Below, piece after piece: positions 1 through 9,116 of a stretch of 64,000 nucleotides of DNA. The stretch is from assembly GCA_023436065.1 (NCBI GenBank), contig JAEZKU010000017.1:1-64000 (forward strand), read 5' to 3'. The position numbers and the translations under genes were made by a program. The notes under the pieces are model-generated. The model saw only the letters and a program-made list of their open reading frames with translations. It did not search any database and had not been told where the DNA came from. Every line of letters starts with the position of its first letter. Positions within the stretch are counted from its first letter, which is position 1. The stretch comes from Bacillota bacterium (GTDB lineage Bacteria; Bacillota; Clostridia; Lachnospirales; Lachnospiraceae).

Positions 1-109
1 TCTGTAATCGGCAAATACGTGTGGAGCGTAATTTATATTTGCCAATTCATTCATGAATAGTACAGAATCCGCATTCTAAAGAATTATTAGAATAAGGAGC
101 AAGTACCGA

Positions 110-373
110 ATGAAATATATAAATGCATTAAATGTGTTTCCAGATGAGTTACTGGTTGAAATTCGTAAATATATCCCGGAAGGCTTTCTATATATTCCAG
201 GAAGAGGCAAGAGAAAAGATTGGGGAAGCATCTCCGGTCAAAAAATGGAATTAACTAATAGAAACCGAACAATCTTTAAGGATTTTCAAGACGGGAAAAC
301 AGTTGCTCAACTTTCAAAAGAGCATTATTTGTCTGAAAGTTCGATTTATCGAATAATTAAAAATTTCAAGTGA
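110..373 (+). CDS. CD3324-family small DNA-binding protein
   Basis: An 87-residue protein of the CD3324/Mor-activator-like family. The N-terminal half (MKYINA, FPDELLVEIRKYI, then GFLYIPGRG) is the family signature. The last 30 residues (TVAQLSKEHYLSESSIYRII) form a helix-turn-helix, so it is probably a transcriptional regulator. Length is normal for the family. The start is the only ATG near the site 'aaggagcaagtaccga'. It stands alone, is closed by a hairpin terminator just downstream, and no target is visible. The family is recognised from the sequence pattern; the regulatory role is inferred. Confidence 0.8.
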   Translation: MKYINALNVFPDELLVEIRKYIPEGFLYIPGRGKRKDWGSISGQKMELTNRNRTIFKDFQDGKTVAQLSKEHYLSESSIYRIIKNFK

Positions 374-380
374 TACTTAG

Positions 381-447
381 TAGGGCTTTTACGAAAATGA
401 GTTACCTTACCACAGATATACTCATTTGCGAAAGCCCTATTTTATTG
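381..447 (+). terminator. Intrinsic terminator after the CD3324-type gene
   Basis: An imperfect long hairpin: tagggctttt...aatgagt pairs with actcatt...aaagccct, followed by attttatt. It sits 7 bases after the stop codon of the upstream gene. Confidence 0.75.
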
Positions 448-552
448 TAATTTATTTAAATGGATTGTGATTATCTGTATTCTGATTTTTATGATAGAAT
501 GGTCATAGCAATAGCAATTAACGGAGCCGAATAAAGAATAGGGGGAGCAAAT

Positions 553-972
553 ATGTTTCAGATCAGATACTTAGAGGAAAAAGACAAAGAATTTTGGTAC
601 ACACTCGATAGACACTTGCCAGAGACTGAATTCTCAAAAAAAGTCTCTGATAAAAGAGGATATGTTATTCTGGAGGGTGAGAAACCGATTGGGATATTGC
701 GTTTTAATATGTTTTGGGACAATACACCCTTCTTAACAATGATTTATATTGATTTTTCATATCATAATAAGGGATATGGTCGAAAAGCTATGGAGTTTTG
801 GGAAGCCGAAATGTCTAAACAGGGTTATAAAATGATTATGACATCAACACAAGTTAATGAAGATGCACAACATTTTTATCGTAAGCTTGGTTATAAAGAC
901 TGCGGTTGCCTGGTACTTGACATACCAGGTTTTGAACAGCCCCTTGAAATGTTTATGGCAAAAGCCCTTTAA
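553..972 (+). CDS. GNAT family N-acetyltransferase
   Basis: A 139-residue single-domain GNAT enzyme, expected to transfer an acetyl group from acetyl-CoA to an amine. The acetyl-CoA pyrophosphate loop is visible as YHNKGYGRKAMEFWE (around residues 75-89), followed by the late beta-strand pattern TQVNEDAQHFYRKLGYKD. The start is supported by 'agggggagcaaat' directly before ATG. It is monocistronic, with a terminator about 90 bases downstream. The substrate cannot be told from sequence; small-molecule, antibiotic or protein N-terminal acetylation are all possible. Confidence 0.85.
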   Translation: MFQIRYLEEKDKEFWYTLDRHLPETEFSKKVSDKRGYVILEGEKPIGILRFNMFWDNTPFLTMIYIDFSYHNKGYGRKAMEFWEAEMSKQGYKMIMTSTQVNEDAQHFYRKLGYKDCGCLVLDIPGFEQPLEMFMAKAL

Positions 973-975
973 GAT

Positions 976-1053
976 CCGGTTTTGCATAAACGCCTTCGAG
1001 AAAACACCCCGCACCCGGATGGCAAACGATGGAGCATCGCTTCGGGACAACAT
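976..1053. repeat. GC-rich block without gene, candidate dispersed repeat
   Basis: This stretch between the acetyltransferase stop and the shared terminator is clearly richer in G and C than its surroundings (for example accccgcacccggatgg and catcgcttcggg). It carries no gene with a ribosome site. It looks like a fragment of a dispersed element, but only one copy is in this window, so that is a weak inference. Confidence 0.25.
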
Positions 1054-1054
1054 C

Positions 1055-1106
1055 AAAAGGACTCTCTCATATTATTTATTCATGATATGAGAAAGTCCTT
1101 TCTATT
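1055..1106. terminator. Bidirectional terminator
   Basis: The hairpin aaaaggactctctcatat / atatgagaaagtccttt lies between the GNAT gene on the plus strand and the 3' end of the giant surface protein on the minus strand. It has short T-runs on both sides and can stop both transcripts. Confidence 0.75.
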
Positions 1107-1154
1107 ATGCTGGTTACGATTACTGTTTTGTATTCAGAAAGAAGTCGTTATGTC

Positions 1155-4100
1155 TTACTTAACTACAACCTTAAACATAACCTTAGTATCTCCTACCTTT
1201 GCAACAACATAATCAGTTCCGCGGGATACCGCCTTTGCCTTACCTGTAGACCCATTAATTGTTACAATCGAAGATTTTGTTGTTGTGAAAACTATGTCTT
1301 TCGTATCAACACCATAACCTTCTGCTTTGAATGTGAATTTCTCTCCTACCTTCAATGTATCTGTACTCTGAGTCATCTTTATATAGGCCTTCTTTACTGT
1401 AACTAATGTACTCCGGCTTATTTTCTTGCCATTTACAGTAAATGTAGTAGTAATAATTGCCTTACCTTTCTTCTTTGCTTTCACTATTCCGGAATCATTG
1501 ACTGTCGCAATCTTACTATCACTGGAGGTATACGTAATTTGGAAATCACAATAACCGACTGTAACTGCTTTCCTAATTACTTCCGGTATTTCCGCATTGA
1601 GGGTAACTTTATTTCCTGTGGTACCGGCAATATAAAGAGTACATTTTGCAGGAGTTACCTTAATTTCATTCAAGACATCCTCAAAAGCAATCGTATCATT
1701 GATATTGATAATATAATTTTTGAACTCTGTTACCTCGAACTCAGCATAGCCATTCTCATTAATCCTTCCAAAGGTCTGTAAGCTTAAGTTGTTGGTATCT
1801 TTATCGTAATAGAATAAGTTGGCATACTTGTCAGAATAATCTTTCTTTAACGGAAGTCTTACGGTTAGTTTAAAGTTGGCACCGGTTTGCTTGGCTAAAA
1901 TTAATTGCTGATTATCCAGTCCTCCCAGTTTATTCACCCGATCTTCCGGTAAGTTATTCTTATCTAAACTAGCACTCAGATCAAGATCATTAAGCTTCAT
2001 TGGCTCAGTATCCTTTGGAATATCCTTTCCATTAACGCTCCATTCAATTCCATTATCAAGGATAAAGGTTAAGGTGACATCTCTTTCCCGAATGACTTCA
2101 AAAAGTTTTTTGGGAACTATCACATTTCCGTTTGTGATGATCGTCGTATTCTTCGAATTGTCTGTAACGTATTTAATGATTTGATCCCATCCCCCGGTAT
2201 TGCTGTCCTTGATTGTCGGAAGCTTAACGATCGGCGAATACGAACCTGCACTGGAACCGGAACTGGAACCGGATCCGGAACTCTTTGATACTGATACCTG
2301 AATGGTAACGGCTAAACTTACATTATTCGTATTTTCGACACCTACCGGCAGAGTGATCTTACCATTTACTGTAAAGGTTTGAGCAACTTTGGAGGATTGA
2401 TCATAGGAGCATGAAGCTACATCCCAAGTTACATTTGCAGTCTTTTTTCCGGCGGAGGTATCAATGGAGATACTGTCCGGTAAACCAAGGGCTGCTACAG
2501 TCTTCGCTGTTCCGCTTGCTACTCCGGTAATCGGAGAAATCTCAGGTATACCTTGGAAAATGATTGGAGTGGTTATTAATGAGAATCTGGCTTCCAGTGT
2601 AATATCTGTTTCTACCCTGAGACGATATTCCGTTTCTGCTGTAACCAGTTTATTATTGTCATACCAGCCTTCAAATTTACTTCCATCATAAGGTACTGCT
2701 TTCACCACCGCATAATTACCAAGCTGGCGGATTCCCTGACCGGTAACGTAGCCATAGTTTTTATTATTAGGGAATGCAGTAACCATATAGTAAGCCTGCG
2801 TCGCAGCATCTCCGGAAAGGTCGGTACTTGACGGAATTGGTGTGCCGTCTGCTGAAAGTAAAGCATATGCAGTCGCTGAACCACCTTCTGTACCGTCACT
2901 CAGGTCTTCACTGCTATAGGCAGGGATATTACTTGTAAATGTACTTCCCTGTACAATCGGAATATCATTATAGACAATAATGCGTACGATATCTCCTGCA
3001 TCACAGTTGAATTCATTGATAGAATAAGACATCAGCCCGGCTCCGGTTGCAGTTAAATTGATACTAAAATCGGTATCTGCAGGGAGATAAACTAATTTTT
3101 CCCCATCTTCATTGAATGACGCAATGATGCTGCTGCCAGTGACGCTCTGAGGGGTATCTCCTGTTATGGTTGCTACTACAGACCCTGCTGCATCAAGTAC
3201 TTCTACATCAACGGGACAATTAATTCTGATGATACGATATGCACCATTACTAAATGCTTCTCCTGCATTGGTGGTATAATTTTTATCCATGGACTGTAAC
3301 CAGGCAAGGCACAATTCCGGATAATGAGCTGCTGCCATACTTTCTAAGTTACTAACCAATGTTACGGTCAAATTTGGATGACTTACAGCAAACTCTACTA
3401 CTGTAGCTGCCAAGGTAGCGGCAAGTGCATTTATCTGGTTTACATCGTAATTCGTGATCTTTGCTTCGTTTATGCTCTCCACAGCATATTTCTCTATTAA
3501 TTCAGTGGTACTTCCGGTAAATTGTGCACCAATCGGCGTTGTGGATACGATAATCCATCCAACATTAGATTTTAATTTATCTTCAAAGATTTTCTTGAAA
3601 TCACTCCACTGTTCATCTTCTGTTCCGTTTAAGACACCGAATATTTCACGAACACCACCCTGGTACTTTTGGACATAGTTGGAACGGCTCTTGATCTGTT
3701 CCTTCACCATCTTGGATATGAATGTATCCAGGAAAGCTCCTTGAATTACCTGGTTCTTAGTATCATCTACGATGGTAGGACTGATGGAAAGGCTCGGGAA
3801 TACGCTGATATCTACCGATATTTTCTTCATTGCAAAGTTATCGATGATGTATCCCTTTGTACTGGGTAGTGCATTATATTTGGATATCATATCATCTCTC
3901 TTCGTCGGATAATTTTTATCCAGTAACGGATCCGGCAGTCGCTTATCTACACCATAGCGCCGGAATCCCATGGTTGCCGGAGCTACTTTCGTAACCGGAT
4001 CGTTGTAATTGACGATATTAAAGATATTCTTGTAAACCGGATTGGATCTTGCATCCGCTGCAATGGCGCCGGCCGGGGTTTCAAAGCAGTATGCATATAA

Positions 4101-5633
4101 ATCACTTAGATTAAGTACGCAGCTACCGAGATTAGCTCCCTCATCGAGAGCTCCTGCAACCAAATTCGTAGTTGCTGCAGCACGGCTGTAACCGGTAATC
4201 CATAGTTTGATATCTCCGGTGATTCCGTTCTCAGAAATATAGTTACGGATGAAGTCCAAGACATTATCTCTGGCTTCATTAAAGCCTTGGTGCTGTCCTG
4301 TTTCACCAATGGTAAAATTGCTTGCCCATTCGCTTTCATATCCGCCTCCACGAACTGCAACCGCAATTAGGGTATAGGGCTTTTTCTTTACTTCAATTTC
4401 TTTCATTGCTGCTACTGCTCCAATGGAATCTCTTGTTGGCTTTACCGTATACCAGTAATTGGTCTTGAAACCCTGGAAGCCAACCTGTTCTAACAGATCC
4501 AATACATTTACACTCTTCTGGGTATAAGGTACATCCAAACTAGTTGCAAATGCTGACATTGCAAGGCATAAAGACATAGTAGCAAGACTTTCATTATAGT
4601 CGTAGGAATCGTTTAAGAAATATTCGTCGCTGTAATAATATACTGCATCATAATCGCTAACACCGGATTGATAACGGAAGGTTCCTGTCTTCTTTAAGAT
4701 CTCCTTCGCTATTTCACCGAATACAAATTCCAGGTCAGCTGCATTAACCACATCATAATAGCCGGCATTCTGCAAATCATTCATGAATTTTCTGGCAAAG
4801 GCAAGCTCCTCACCATATAAACCATGGAAAAATCCAAGGGTATATAAGAAATATCCTTTATTATGTAATGAAACTGCTGTATCATAAGTTGCATTGGCAT
4901 ATTGATAGTAGTAGTAATCGTCATACGTATAGCGTCCTGAATATATGTAGTTGCCTTCATTGGGCATTCCATCGGATAATAACAGGATATTCTTTATTGT
5001 ACCTTTTTCGTCCGGAATTTCACTCAGTAATTTATCTGCATACAGCAAGCCTATATTTGTATTGGTCATATTTTGATCGTATAAACCAGTAATGGCGTTC
5101 TGCAATGTGGTAAGATTATTGGTAAATTCACAAACCGTATTACCGTAAGTACTGTAAGTAACAATTGCTACCTGATTGTTCCCATCTGCTTTAAGAACCT
5201 CTTCGCAGAATTTTGAAGCCGCTGCCTTCATAGTATAAATTGGTGTTCCACTCATACTTCCTGAGATATCAAGCACAAGTACTGTATAACGGTTCGTCGT
5301 AGAAGTCGTCTGTAATGTCCTTTTTAAGGATACTACGGACGGAGTAGTAGGTAACGATGGCATTAATCTTGCTTTGATTGCGGATGGTGTAGCTGCTGTA
5401 ATCGCTGATGGTGTAGTTGCCGTAATTGCTGATGGTGTTGCACTTTCCGCAATCTGTTTTATGTTCTCGTCCGTATTTTCTTTCAGACTTTCCTTATACT
5501 TGAGCCACTCCTGCCGTAAGGTTTCTGATCCGTCTACTAATTTAGCCGATACTTCTTCTGCAAAAGCGGAAGATGGTATCATAGATAAAATCATGCAGAG
5601 TGTTAAGAAGATGCATAGTATGCGTCTTTTCAT
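1155..5633 (-). CDS. Giant secreted protein: VWA domain, lipase-like domain, Ig-like repeats
   Basis: A 1492-residue exported protein. The ATG at 5633 is preferred over the in-frame ATG at 5666 because 'aggggggaaagaaa'-like SD sequence sits just before it and a clean signal peptide follows (MKRRILCIFLTLC...SSAFA). After a threonine/proline linker with three TPSAI repeats comes a von Willebrand A domain (MIDAS DISGS near residue 122, SDGMPNEG). Next is a class-3-lipase-like alpha/beta hydrolase: GYSRA nucleophile elbow near 481, NDPVTKVAP for the acid, AAHYPEL for the histidine. Then an InlB-like repeat (GSKFEGWYDN), a Ser/Gly linker, and C-terminal bacterial Ig-like domains (SSDSKIATVNDSGIVKAKKKG). 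No LPXTG anchor is seen. Probably extracellular, with adhesion and hydrolysis combined; the substrate is unknown. Its upstream neighbour is a lipoprotein 58 bases away on the same strand. Confidence 0.85.
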   Translation of the reverse strand: MKRRILCIFLTLCMILSMIPSSAFAEEVSAKLVDGSETLRQEWLKYKESLKENTDENIKQIAESATPSAITATTPSAITAATPSAIKARLMPSLPTTPSVVSLKRTLQTTSTTNRYTVLVLDISGSMSGTPIYTMKAAASKFCEEVLKADGNNQVAIVTYSTYGNTVCEFTNNLTTLQNAITGLYDQNMTNTNIGLLYADKLLSEIPDEKGTIKNILLLSDGMPNEGNYIYSGRYTYDDYYYYQYANATYDTAVSLHNKGYFLYTLGFFHGLYGEELAFARKFMNDLQNAGYYDVVNAADLEFVFGEIAKEILKKTGTFRYQSGVSDYDAVYYYSDEYFLNDSYDYNESLATMSLCLAMSAFATSLDVPYTQKSVNVLDLLEQVGFQGFKTNYWYTVKPTRDSIGAVAAMKEIEVKKKPYTLIAVAVRGGGYESEWASNFTIGETGQHQGFNEARDNVLDFIRNYISENGITGDIKLWITGYSRAAATTNLVAGALDEGANLGSCVLNLSDLYAYCFETPAGAIAADARSNPVYKNIFNIVNYNDPVTKVAPATMGFRRYGVDKRLPDPLLDKNYPTKRDDMISKYNALPSTKGYIIDNFAMKKISVDISVFPSLSISPTIVDDTKNQVIQGAFLDTFISKMVKEQIKSRSNYVQKYQGGVREIFGVLNGTEDEQWSDFKKIFEDKLKSNVGWIIVSTTPIGAQFTGSTTELIEKYAVESINEAKITNYDVNQINALAATLAATVVEFAVSHPNLTVTLVSNLESMAAAHYPELCLAWLQSMDKNYTTNAGEAFSNGAYRIIRINCPVDVEVLDAAGSVVATITGDTPQSVTGSSIIASFNEDGEKLVYLPADTDFSINLTATGAGLMSYSINEFNCDAGDIVRIIVYNDIPIVQGSTFTSNIPAYSSEDLSDGTEGGSATAYALLSADGTPIPSSTDLSGDAATQAYYMVTAFPNNKNYGYVTGQGIRQLGNYAVVKAVPYDGSKFEGWYDNNKLVTAETEYRLRVETDITLEARFSLITTPIIFQGIPEISPITGVASGTAKTVAALGLPDSISIDTSAGKKTANVTWDVASCSYDQSSKVAQTFTVNGKITLPVGVENTNNVSLAVTIQVSVSKSSGSGSSSGSSAGSYSPIVKLPTIKDSNTGGWDQIIKYVTDNSKNTTIITNGNVIVPKKLFEVIRERDVTLTFILDNGIEWSVNGKDIPKDTEPMKLNDLDLSASLDKNNLPEDRVNKLGGLDNQQLILAKQTGANFKLTVRLPLKKDYSDKYANLFYYDKDTNNLSLQTFGRINENGYAEFEVTEFKNYIININDTIAFEDVLNEIKVTPAKCTLYIAGTTGNKVTLNAEIPEVIRKAVTVGYCDFQITYTSSDSKIATVNDSGIVKAKKKGKAIITTTFTVNGKKISRSTLVTVKKAYIKMTQSTDTLKVGEKFTFKAEGYGVDTKDIVFTTTKSSIVTINGSTGKAKAVSRGTDYVVAKVGDTKVMFKVVVK

Positions 5634-5691
5634 TTTCTTTCCCCCTATGATTATTTCAACTATCATCTTCCGTATTTATAAAAGAATAAAT

Positions 5692-6453
5692 CTAGTATGA
5701 GATTATGTATCCTTTTTTCCCATCTTGCACATTATCCTTCTCTTTTATATTCGTAGTATTTTTGAAACAAAAAGCCGGCCTTACACCGCTTTCTTCCTCG
5801 ATTCCCCCTCCTCCCATTTCGCCTTTCGTAAACACTGCCCATGCCATAGTATCATTTAGGGTATATGCTGTCCGCAGCCACCAGCTTCGTGGCATTCCCT
5901 CACAATAAGCAATCCGGCTTTGTACATCTTTAAAGTACTTTAACGCCTTACCCTCCTCACCAGTAAATGATGTATCAAATAATCCCACCTCCGTACAAGA
6001 AAGTAAAAATATTTTTCTCATAATACTCTCTGTGTCAGTTCCTCCGATACCTATGCTTGATTTTGCAGTGATTGTAATGTCTGTATCATAAATTTTATCT
6101 TGTATTTCCTTGTCAAAAGCAGATAAAAAATCACTGTTCAGATATTGATCTATCTGACTGTCCTCATAATAACCGGTATTGTCATCAAATTTCTGATCTT
6201 CTTCCAATACCTCTTTTCGAACAACTAAGGTATTTCCATTATAATCAGAGGTTAAAACCAAATAGGGAATGTAGTTGGAATTCTCTTTGATATACACGGA
6301 ATAACCAGATTTCTTATTTACATCAAATGCAATATCTTTTATTGTGAAATCGTTGTTTAATCTTCTGCCCTTATTCATAGAATTACATCCGCCTGCCAGA
6401 ATTATTATGATAAATGAGATCATAATGAAGTAAAATGACTTACTTTTGGTCAT
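5692..6453 (-). CDS. DUF6273-containing lipoprotein
   Basis: A 253-residue protein with a lipoprotein signal (MTKSKSFYFIM...) and lipobox LAGGC near residue 23, so it should be anchored to the outer face of the membrane. The body matches the DUF6273 pattern: YYEDSQIDQYLNSDFL, SWWLRTAY, and a late SGVRPAF. DUF6273 domains are common in Clostridia surface proteins and have no proven activity. SD 'aaggagaaaag' precedes the ATG. It lies directly upstream of the giant VWA/lipase protein on the same strand, so the two are probably co-transcribed. A second DUF6273 gene, without signal peptide, is at 9117. Confidence 0.85.
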   Translation of the reverse strand: MTKSKSFYFIMISFIIIILAGGCNSMNKGRRLNNDFTIKDIAFDVNKKSGYSVYIKENSNYIPYLVLTSDYNGNTLVVRKEVLEEDQKFDDNTGYYEDSQIDQYLNSDFLSAFDKEIQDKIYDTDITITAKSSIGIGGTDTESIMRKIFLLSCTEVGLFDTSFTGEEGKALKYFKDVQSRIAYCEGMPRSWWLRTAYTLNDTMAWAVFTKGEMGGGGIEEESGVRPAFCFKNTTNIKEKDNVQDGKKGYIISY

Positions 6454-6694
6454 AACTTTTCTCCTTAATTAAATTGAATCGCCCATATCAATTTAATTCC
6501 CATATTTTTCATATTATCATGATTAATTTTAAAAGTATAGATTTTTACGTTGACTACATCCGACAATTCTATGTGAAACAGCACTATCCAGCAAAGTGAA
6601 AGCAATTGTCAGGCATAACCTTTATTGGAATATGTTGGCATATTTTCCGAAGAATGTTATAATAGCTTAAGTAATTATTACCCATTGTAAATTA
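6454..6694. other. AT-rich intergenic region
   Basis: AT-rich spacer between the lipoprotein start and a gene remnant. It must contain the promoter of the leftward lipoprotein operon, but no convincing -35/-10 pair stands out. No ORF with a ribosome site was seen. Confidence 0.4.
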
Positions 6695-6805
6695 GGGGGT
6701 AGGTATTGGGTAGAAAACGCAGGACATTTAACAGATATTGATAACCCTGTTGGGTTTAACCATACTTTATTAGATATTATGAGAGAACTGTATCCGGAAA
6801 AATAA
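6695..6805 (+). pseudogene. C-terminal remnant of an alpha/beta hydrolase
   Basis: An open frame without start codon or ribosome site reads GGRYWVENAGHLTDIDNP followed by GFNHTLLDIMRELYPEK and a stop. The ENAGH-L-x-x-x-x-P pattern is the catalytic-histidine end of alpha/beta hydrolases, where the histidine precedes the last helix. Everything upstream of it (about 200 residues) is missing, and an in-frame stop lies at 6668. It is a degraded 3' end, not an active gene. The assignment rests on about 35 residues. Confidence 0.65.
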
Positions 6806-6859
6806 TTTATAATTGGTGTAGCTAGTAAATTAATATTTTCATATTTTTGGAGGTTAATT

Positions 6860-7342
6860 TTGAAAAGATTTGGTTTTCGTATAGTGGGATTTATATCGAT
6901 CATTTTTCTGATCCTTTTAGTCTTTCTTTTTCGAAATAATAATGGTAATATACAAGATTTTTATGGAACATATACATTTGATGAGTTAATCTATTTAACA
7001 GGTCTCTCATCTTCCTCTATTGACTATGCAAATAAAGCCAGGGCAGATTTAAAATATACAATTGAAGCAGATTTATTTAAGATTGAAGGTAAAGACATCA
7101 ATGTCGAAATAACCTCTCCTAGTTATGTAAAATCAGAGCTTCAATTTGATTCATTTCCATCCTTTGATCACCACATCCTAAGGGATAACGGGTTGAAATA
7201 TCAATATGATATTAAAGATAAAGAGGGAAGTAAAACCATGTGGAGAATATATATTTCCCAAAAAGATATATTTGTTGCTTCCTATCGTAATTCTGCTAAT
7301 AATACTGAGTTTACGTGGGACATAGCGAAATTATCTAATTAA
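6860..7342 (+). CDS. Hypothetical membrane-anchored protein
   Basis: A 160-residue protein starting at TTG, which sits 6 bases after 'ggagg'; no ATG competes. Residues 7-25 (RIVGFISIIFLILLVFLF) form one membrane segment or an uncleaved signal anchor. The rest is polar, without cysteines, and would face outward. The C-terminal part (DKEGSKTMWRIYISQKDIFVASYRN...TWDIAKL) looks like a small beta-rich domain. I do not recognise the family. It lies between two gene remnants in an unstable stretch. Confidence 0.65.
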   Translation: MKRFGFRIVGFISIIFLILLVFLFRNNNGNIQDFYGTYTFDELIYLTGLSSSSIDYANKARADLKYTIEADLFKIEGKDINVEITSPSYVKSELQFDSFPSFDHHILRDNGLKYQYDIKDKEGSKTMWRIYISQKDIFVASYRNSANNTEFTWDIAKLSN

Positions 7343-7361
7343 TTCATAAATGGAGGAAAAT

Positions 7362-7523
7362 ATGAGATTAATTACCCCGAATTTTAATTTCAATGGTCGT
7401 TGTGAAGAAGCAATTAATCTATACCAAAAGGCATTTAATGCCGAATTGATCTCTTGTGAAGTTGTATTCATTGATAAATTTGGGTTCCGTTGGGGATTAA
7501 TGACTGAGCAAACAGAACGATGA
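7362..7523 (+). pseudogene. PhnB-like VOC protein with internal deletion
   Basis: It opens with a good SD (tggaggaaaat) and reads MRLITPNFNFNGRCEEAINL, YQKAFNAELISCEV, the classical start of PhnB-type VOC/glyoxalase-fold proteins. It then jumps to VFIDKFGFRWGLM, which is the end of the same family, and stops at 53 residues. Intact members are about 140 residues. The middle has been deleted in frame, removing most of the fold, so the product is unlikely to work. Confidence 0.75.
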
Positions 7524-7584
7524 AAGAATTGGCAGCAAATGTCTACCTATAACATTGATCAAAGCATAAGGGGATATATTACGT

Positions 7585-8022
7585 ATGGCTGAAAAGCAAA
7601 TTGCAATATATATAACAGATAACAGACTTAAAATCAATCACTTTTGGATGGAACTAATTAAGATATTTGCTGTAAAAGGACAAACATTCGAAATCCACTG
7701 TTGGAATAAGGAAACGGTTGAAATAGCGTTGGCATTACAATTAGGTAAGCAAAAATCAGCAGATTGGGATTATGGAGTTATCGTTGAGGGAGTCATAGAT
7801 AACAACTTCACTGATATGCTTTGTAACATTGAAAAGCCTCTGAATGATGATATGCCCAATAAGATGACACCATTTTTTAGTATTTTTTTTGATAACGGAT
7901 TTTCTTCAGAGCATTATGGTACAGAAATCCACATACTTTCAGAACCTGCGGATAGATCAAAATTACATAAGTTACTTGAGCAAATGCAGGATTATGCACA
8001 AATCCATGAATACACCATTTAA
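7585..8022 (+). CDS. Hypothetical protein
   Basis: A 145-residue soluble acidic protein without signal peptide or membrane segment. Visible blocks are AIYITDNRLKINHFWMELIK, IHCWNKETVEIA and a C-terminal FFDNGFSSEHYGTEIHIL. The SD is weak (aaggggatatattacgt before ATG). I do not recognise a family or catalytic motif. It precedes a MerR regulator whose own promoter lies in between, so they are probably not one operon. Confidence 0.6.
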   Translation: MAEKQIAIYITDNRLKINHFWMELIKIFAVKGQTFEIHCWNKETVEIALALQLGKQKSADWDYGVIVEGVIDNNFTDMLCNIEKPLNDDMPNKMTPFFSIFFDNGFSSEHYGTEIHILSEPADRSKLHKLLEQMQDYAQIHEYTI

Positions 8023-8046
8023 TGATATTATTGTTTCGTTACCCTC

Positions 8047-8077
8047 TTGACTCTTCCTTTGGGGAAGCCATTATACT
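8047..8077 (+). promoter_or_regulatory. MerR-type promoter with 19-bp spacer
   Basis: TTGACT (8047-8052) and TATACT (8072-8077) are separated by 19 bases. The spacer holds the inverted repeat cttcc-tttgg-ggaag. An overlong 19-bp spacer with a central dyad is the hallmark of promoters that MerR-family activators untwist. It drives the MerR gene at 8117, implying autoregulation. Confidence 0.75.
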
Positions 8078-8116
8078 AAACTCATCACAAATAAATCAGA
8101 AATGAGGTAGAAAGAT

Positions 8117-9100
8117 ATGGAAAACCTAATCAAAATCAAAGATGTGTCAAGTAAGTATAACATTACCGCCCGTACACTGCGCTATTATGAGGATATGGGG
8201 TTGATCAACAGCTCCCGAAGCGATGATTACACCTACAGGATGTATGACGAAAATGCCATCAAGCGGCTTGAGCAAATACTCATTTTACGCAAACTGAACA
8301 TTAGTATTAAAGACATTCAGCGTATCTTTAATACCTCCAGTTCAGAAATAGTATTAGAAGTCCTGGAAAAGAAGGTGCAAAACATTGATGATGAGGTTGC
8401 TCTTCTGCATGAATTGAAGGATATTGTTCTGGACTTCATACGTGAAATAGAGCGAGTAGATTTTGCAGACAATTCCGACATAAAACTGCTTTATGACAAA
8501 GCGAAAGAAATAGAGACACAGTTGATAAGCGTTGACTATATTGGCAAGCCCTCCAATATAAACCGCCTGATTGAAATAACAGAGAAATTAGATAAGAAAA
8601 TTCCTGATATCATGGTCGTAAAAATACCGGGCTTTAAAGCAGTATCGACCGGCGTCCAACCATGGGAGGAAATGTTCAAAGAAGGCGGATATATGAACCA
8701 ATTGTGGCAGCATTGTGATTTATATAAGAATGTGATATTCGATTGTTTTGATTTTCTGATGTTAAAAAATGAAAACGCCGAATGGATATGCGCTGTGAAG
8801 GATGATGTTACCGAAGCCGATGTAAGCCCTTTGAAATTAATCGATTTCCCGGGAGGCTTATACGCTATGGCGGTAAGTATTGATGAAGATGACGAGAGCT
8901 TACAAAAAGTTGAAGAAAAAGTCCGTCGATGGATTGAAGGCACAAATTTTGAATTTGACGAAAGTAACAGTGTGATGTTCAATATGCCTTACCTATATGA
9001 AGATGGTAGAGATAATGACTATAAAGACATAGAAAAGGGGCTTGGATATAAACAAATGCAACGATATTTTCCGATCAGGTTAAAAGATGCTTTTAGATAA
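8117..9100 (+). CDS. MerR family regulator with GyrI-like effector domain
   Basis: A 327-residue regulator. Residues 5-75 are the MerR winged helix (TARTLRYYEDMGLI, YRMYDENAIKRLEQI), followed by a coiled coil (about 90-125). A GyrI-like/AraC effector-binding domain lies at about 165-320 (VVKIPGFKAVSTGVQ, ECAVKDD-like strands, FPIRLK). Such proteins bind small molecules and switch on a promoter with an overlong spacer; exactly such a promoter lies just upstream. SD 'aatgaggtagaaag' supports the start. The DUF6273 gene begins 16 bases after its stop and is probably co-transcribed. Confidence 0.85.
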   Translation: MENLIKIKDVSSKYNITARTLRYYEDMGLINSSRSDDYTYRMYDENAIKRLEQILILRKLNISIKDIQRIFNTSSSEIVLEVLEKKVQNIDDEVALLHELKDIVLDFIREIERVDFADNSDIKLLYDKAKEIETQLISVDYIGKPSNINRLIEITEKLDKKIPDIMVVKIPGFKAVSTGVQPWEEMFKEGGYMNQLWQHCDLYKNVIFDCFDFLMLKNENAEWICAVKDDVTEADVSPLKLIDFPGGLYAMAVSIDEDDESLQKVEEKVRRWIEGTNFEFDESNSVMFNMPYLYEDGRDNDYKDIEKGLGYKQMQRYFPIRLKDAFR

Positions 9101-9116
9101 TACACAGGGGGTTCTT

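Noticed and set aside
1..60. Short open frames ending at 56 or 60
   Set aside because: Under 20 codons, no recognisable motif; may be the tail of a gene outside the window but cannot be supported.
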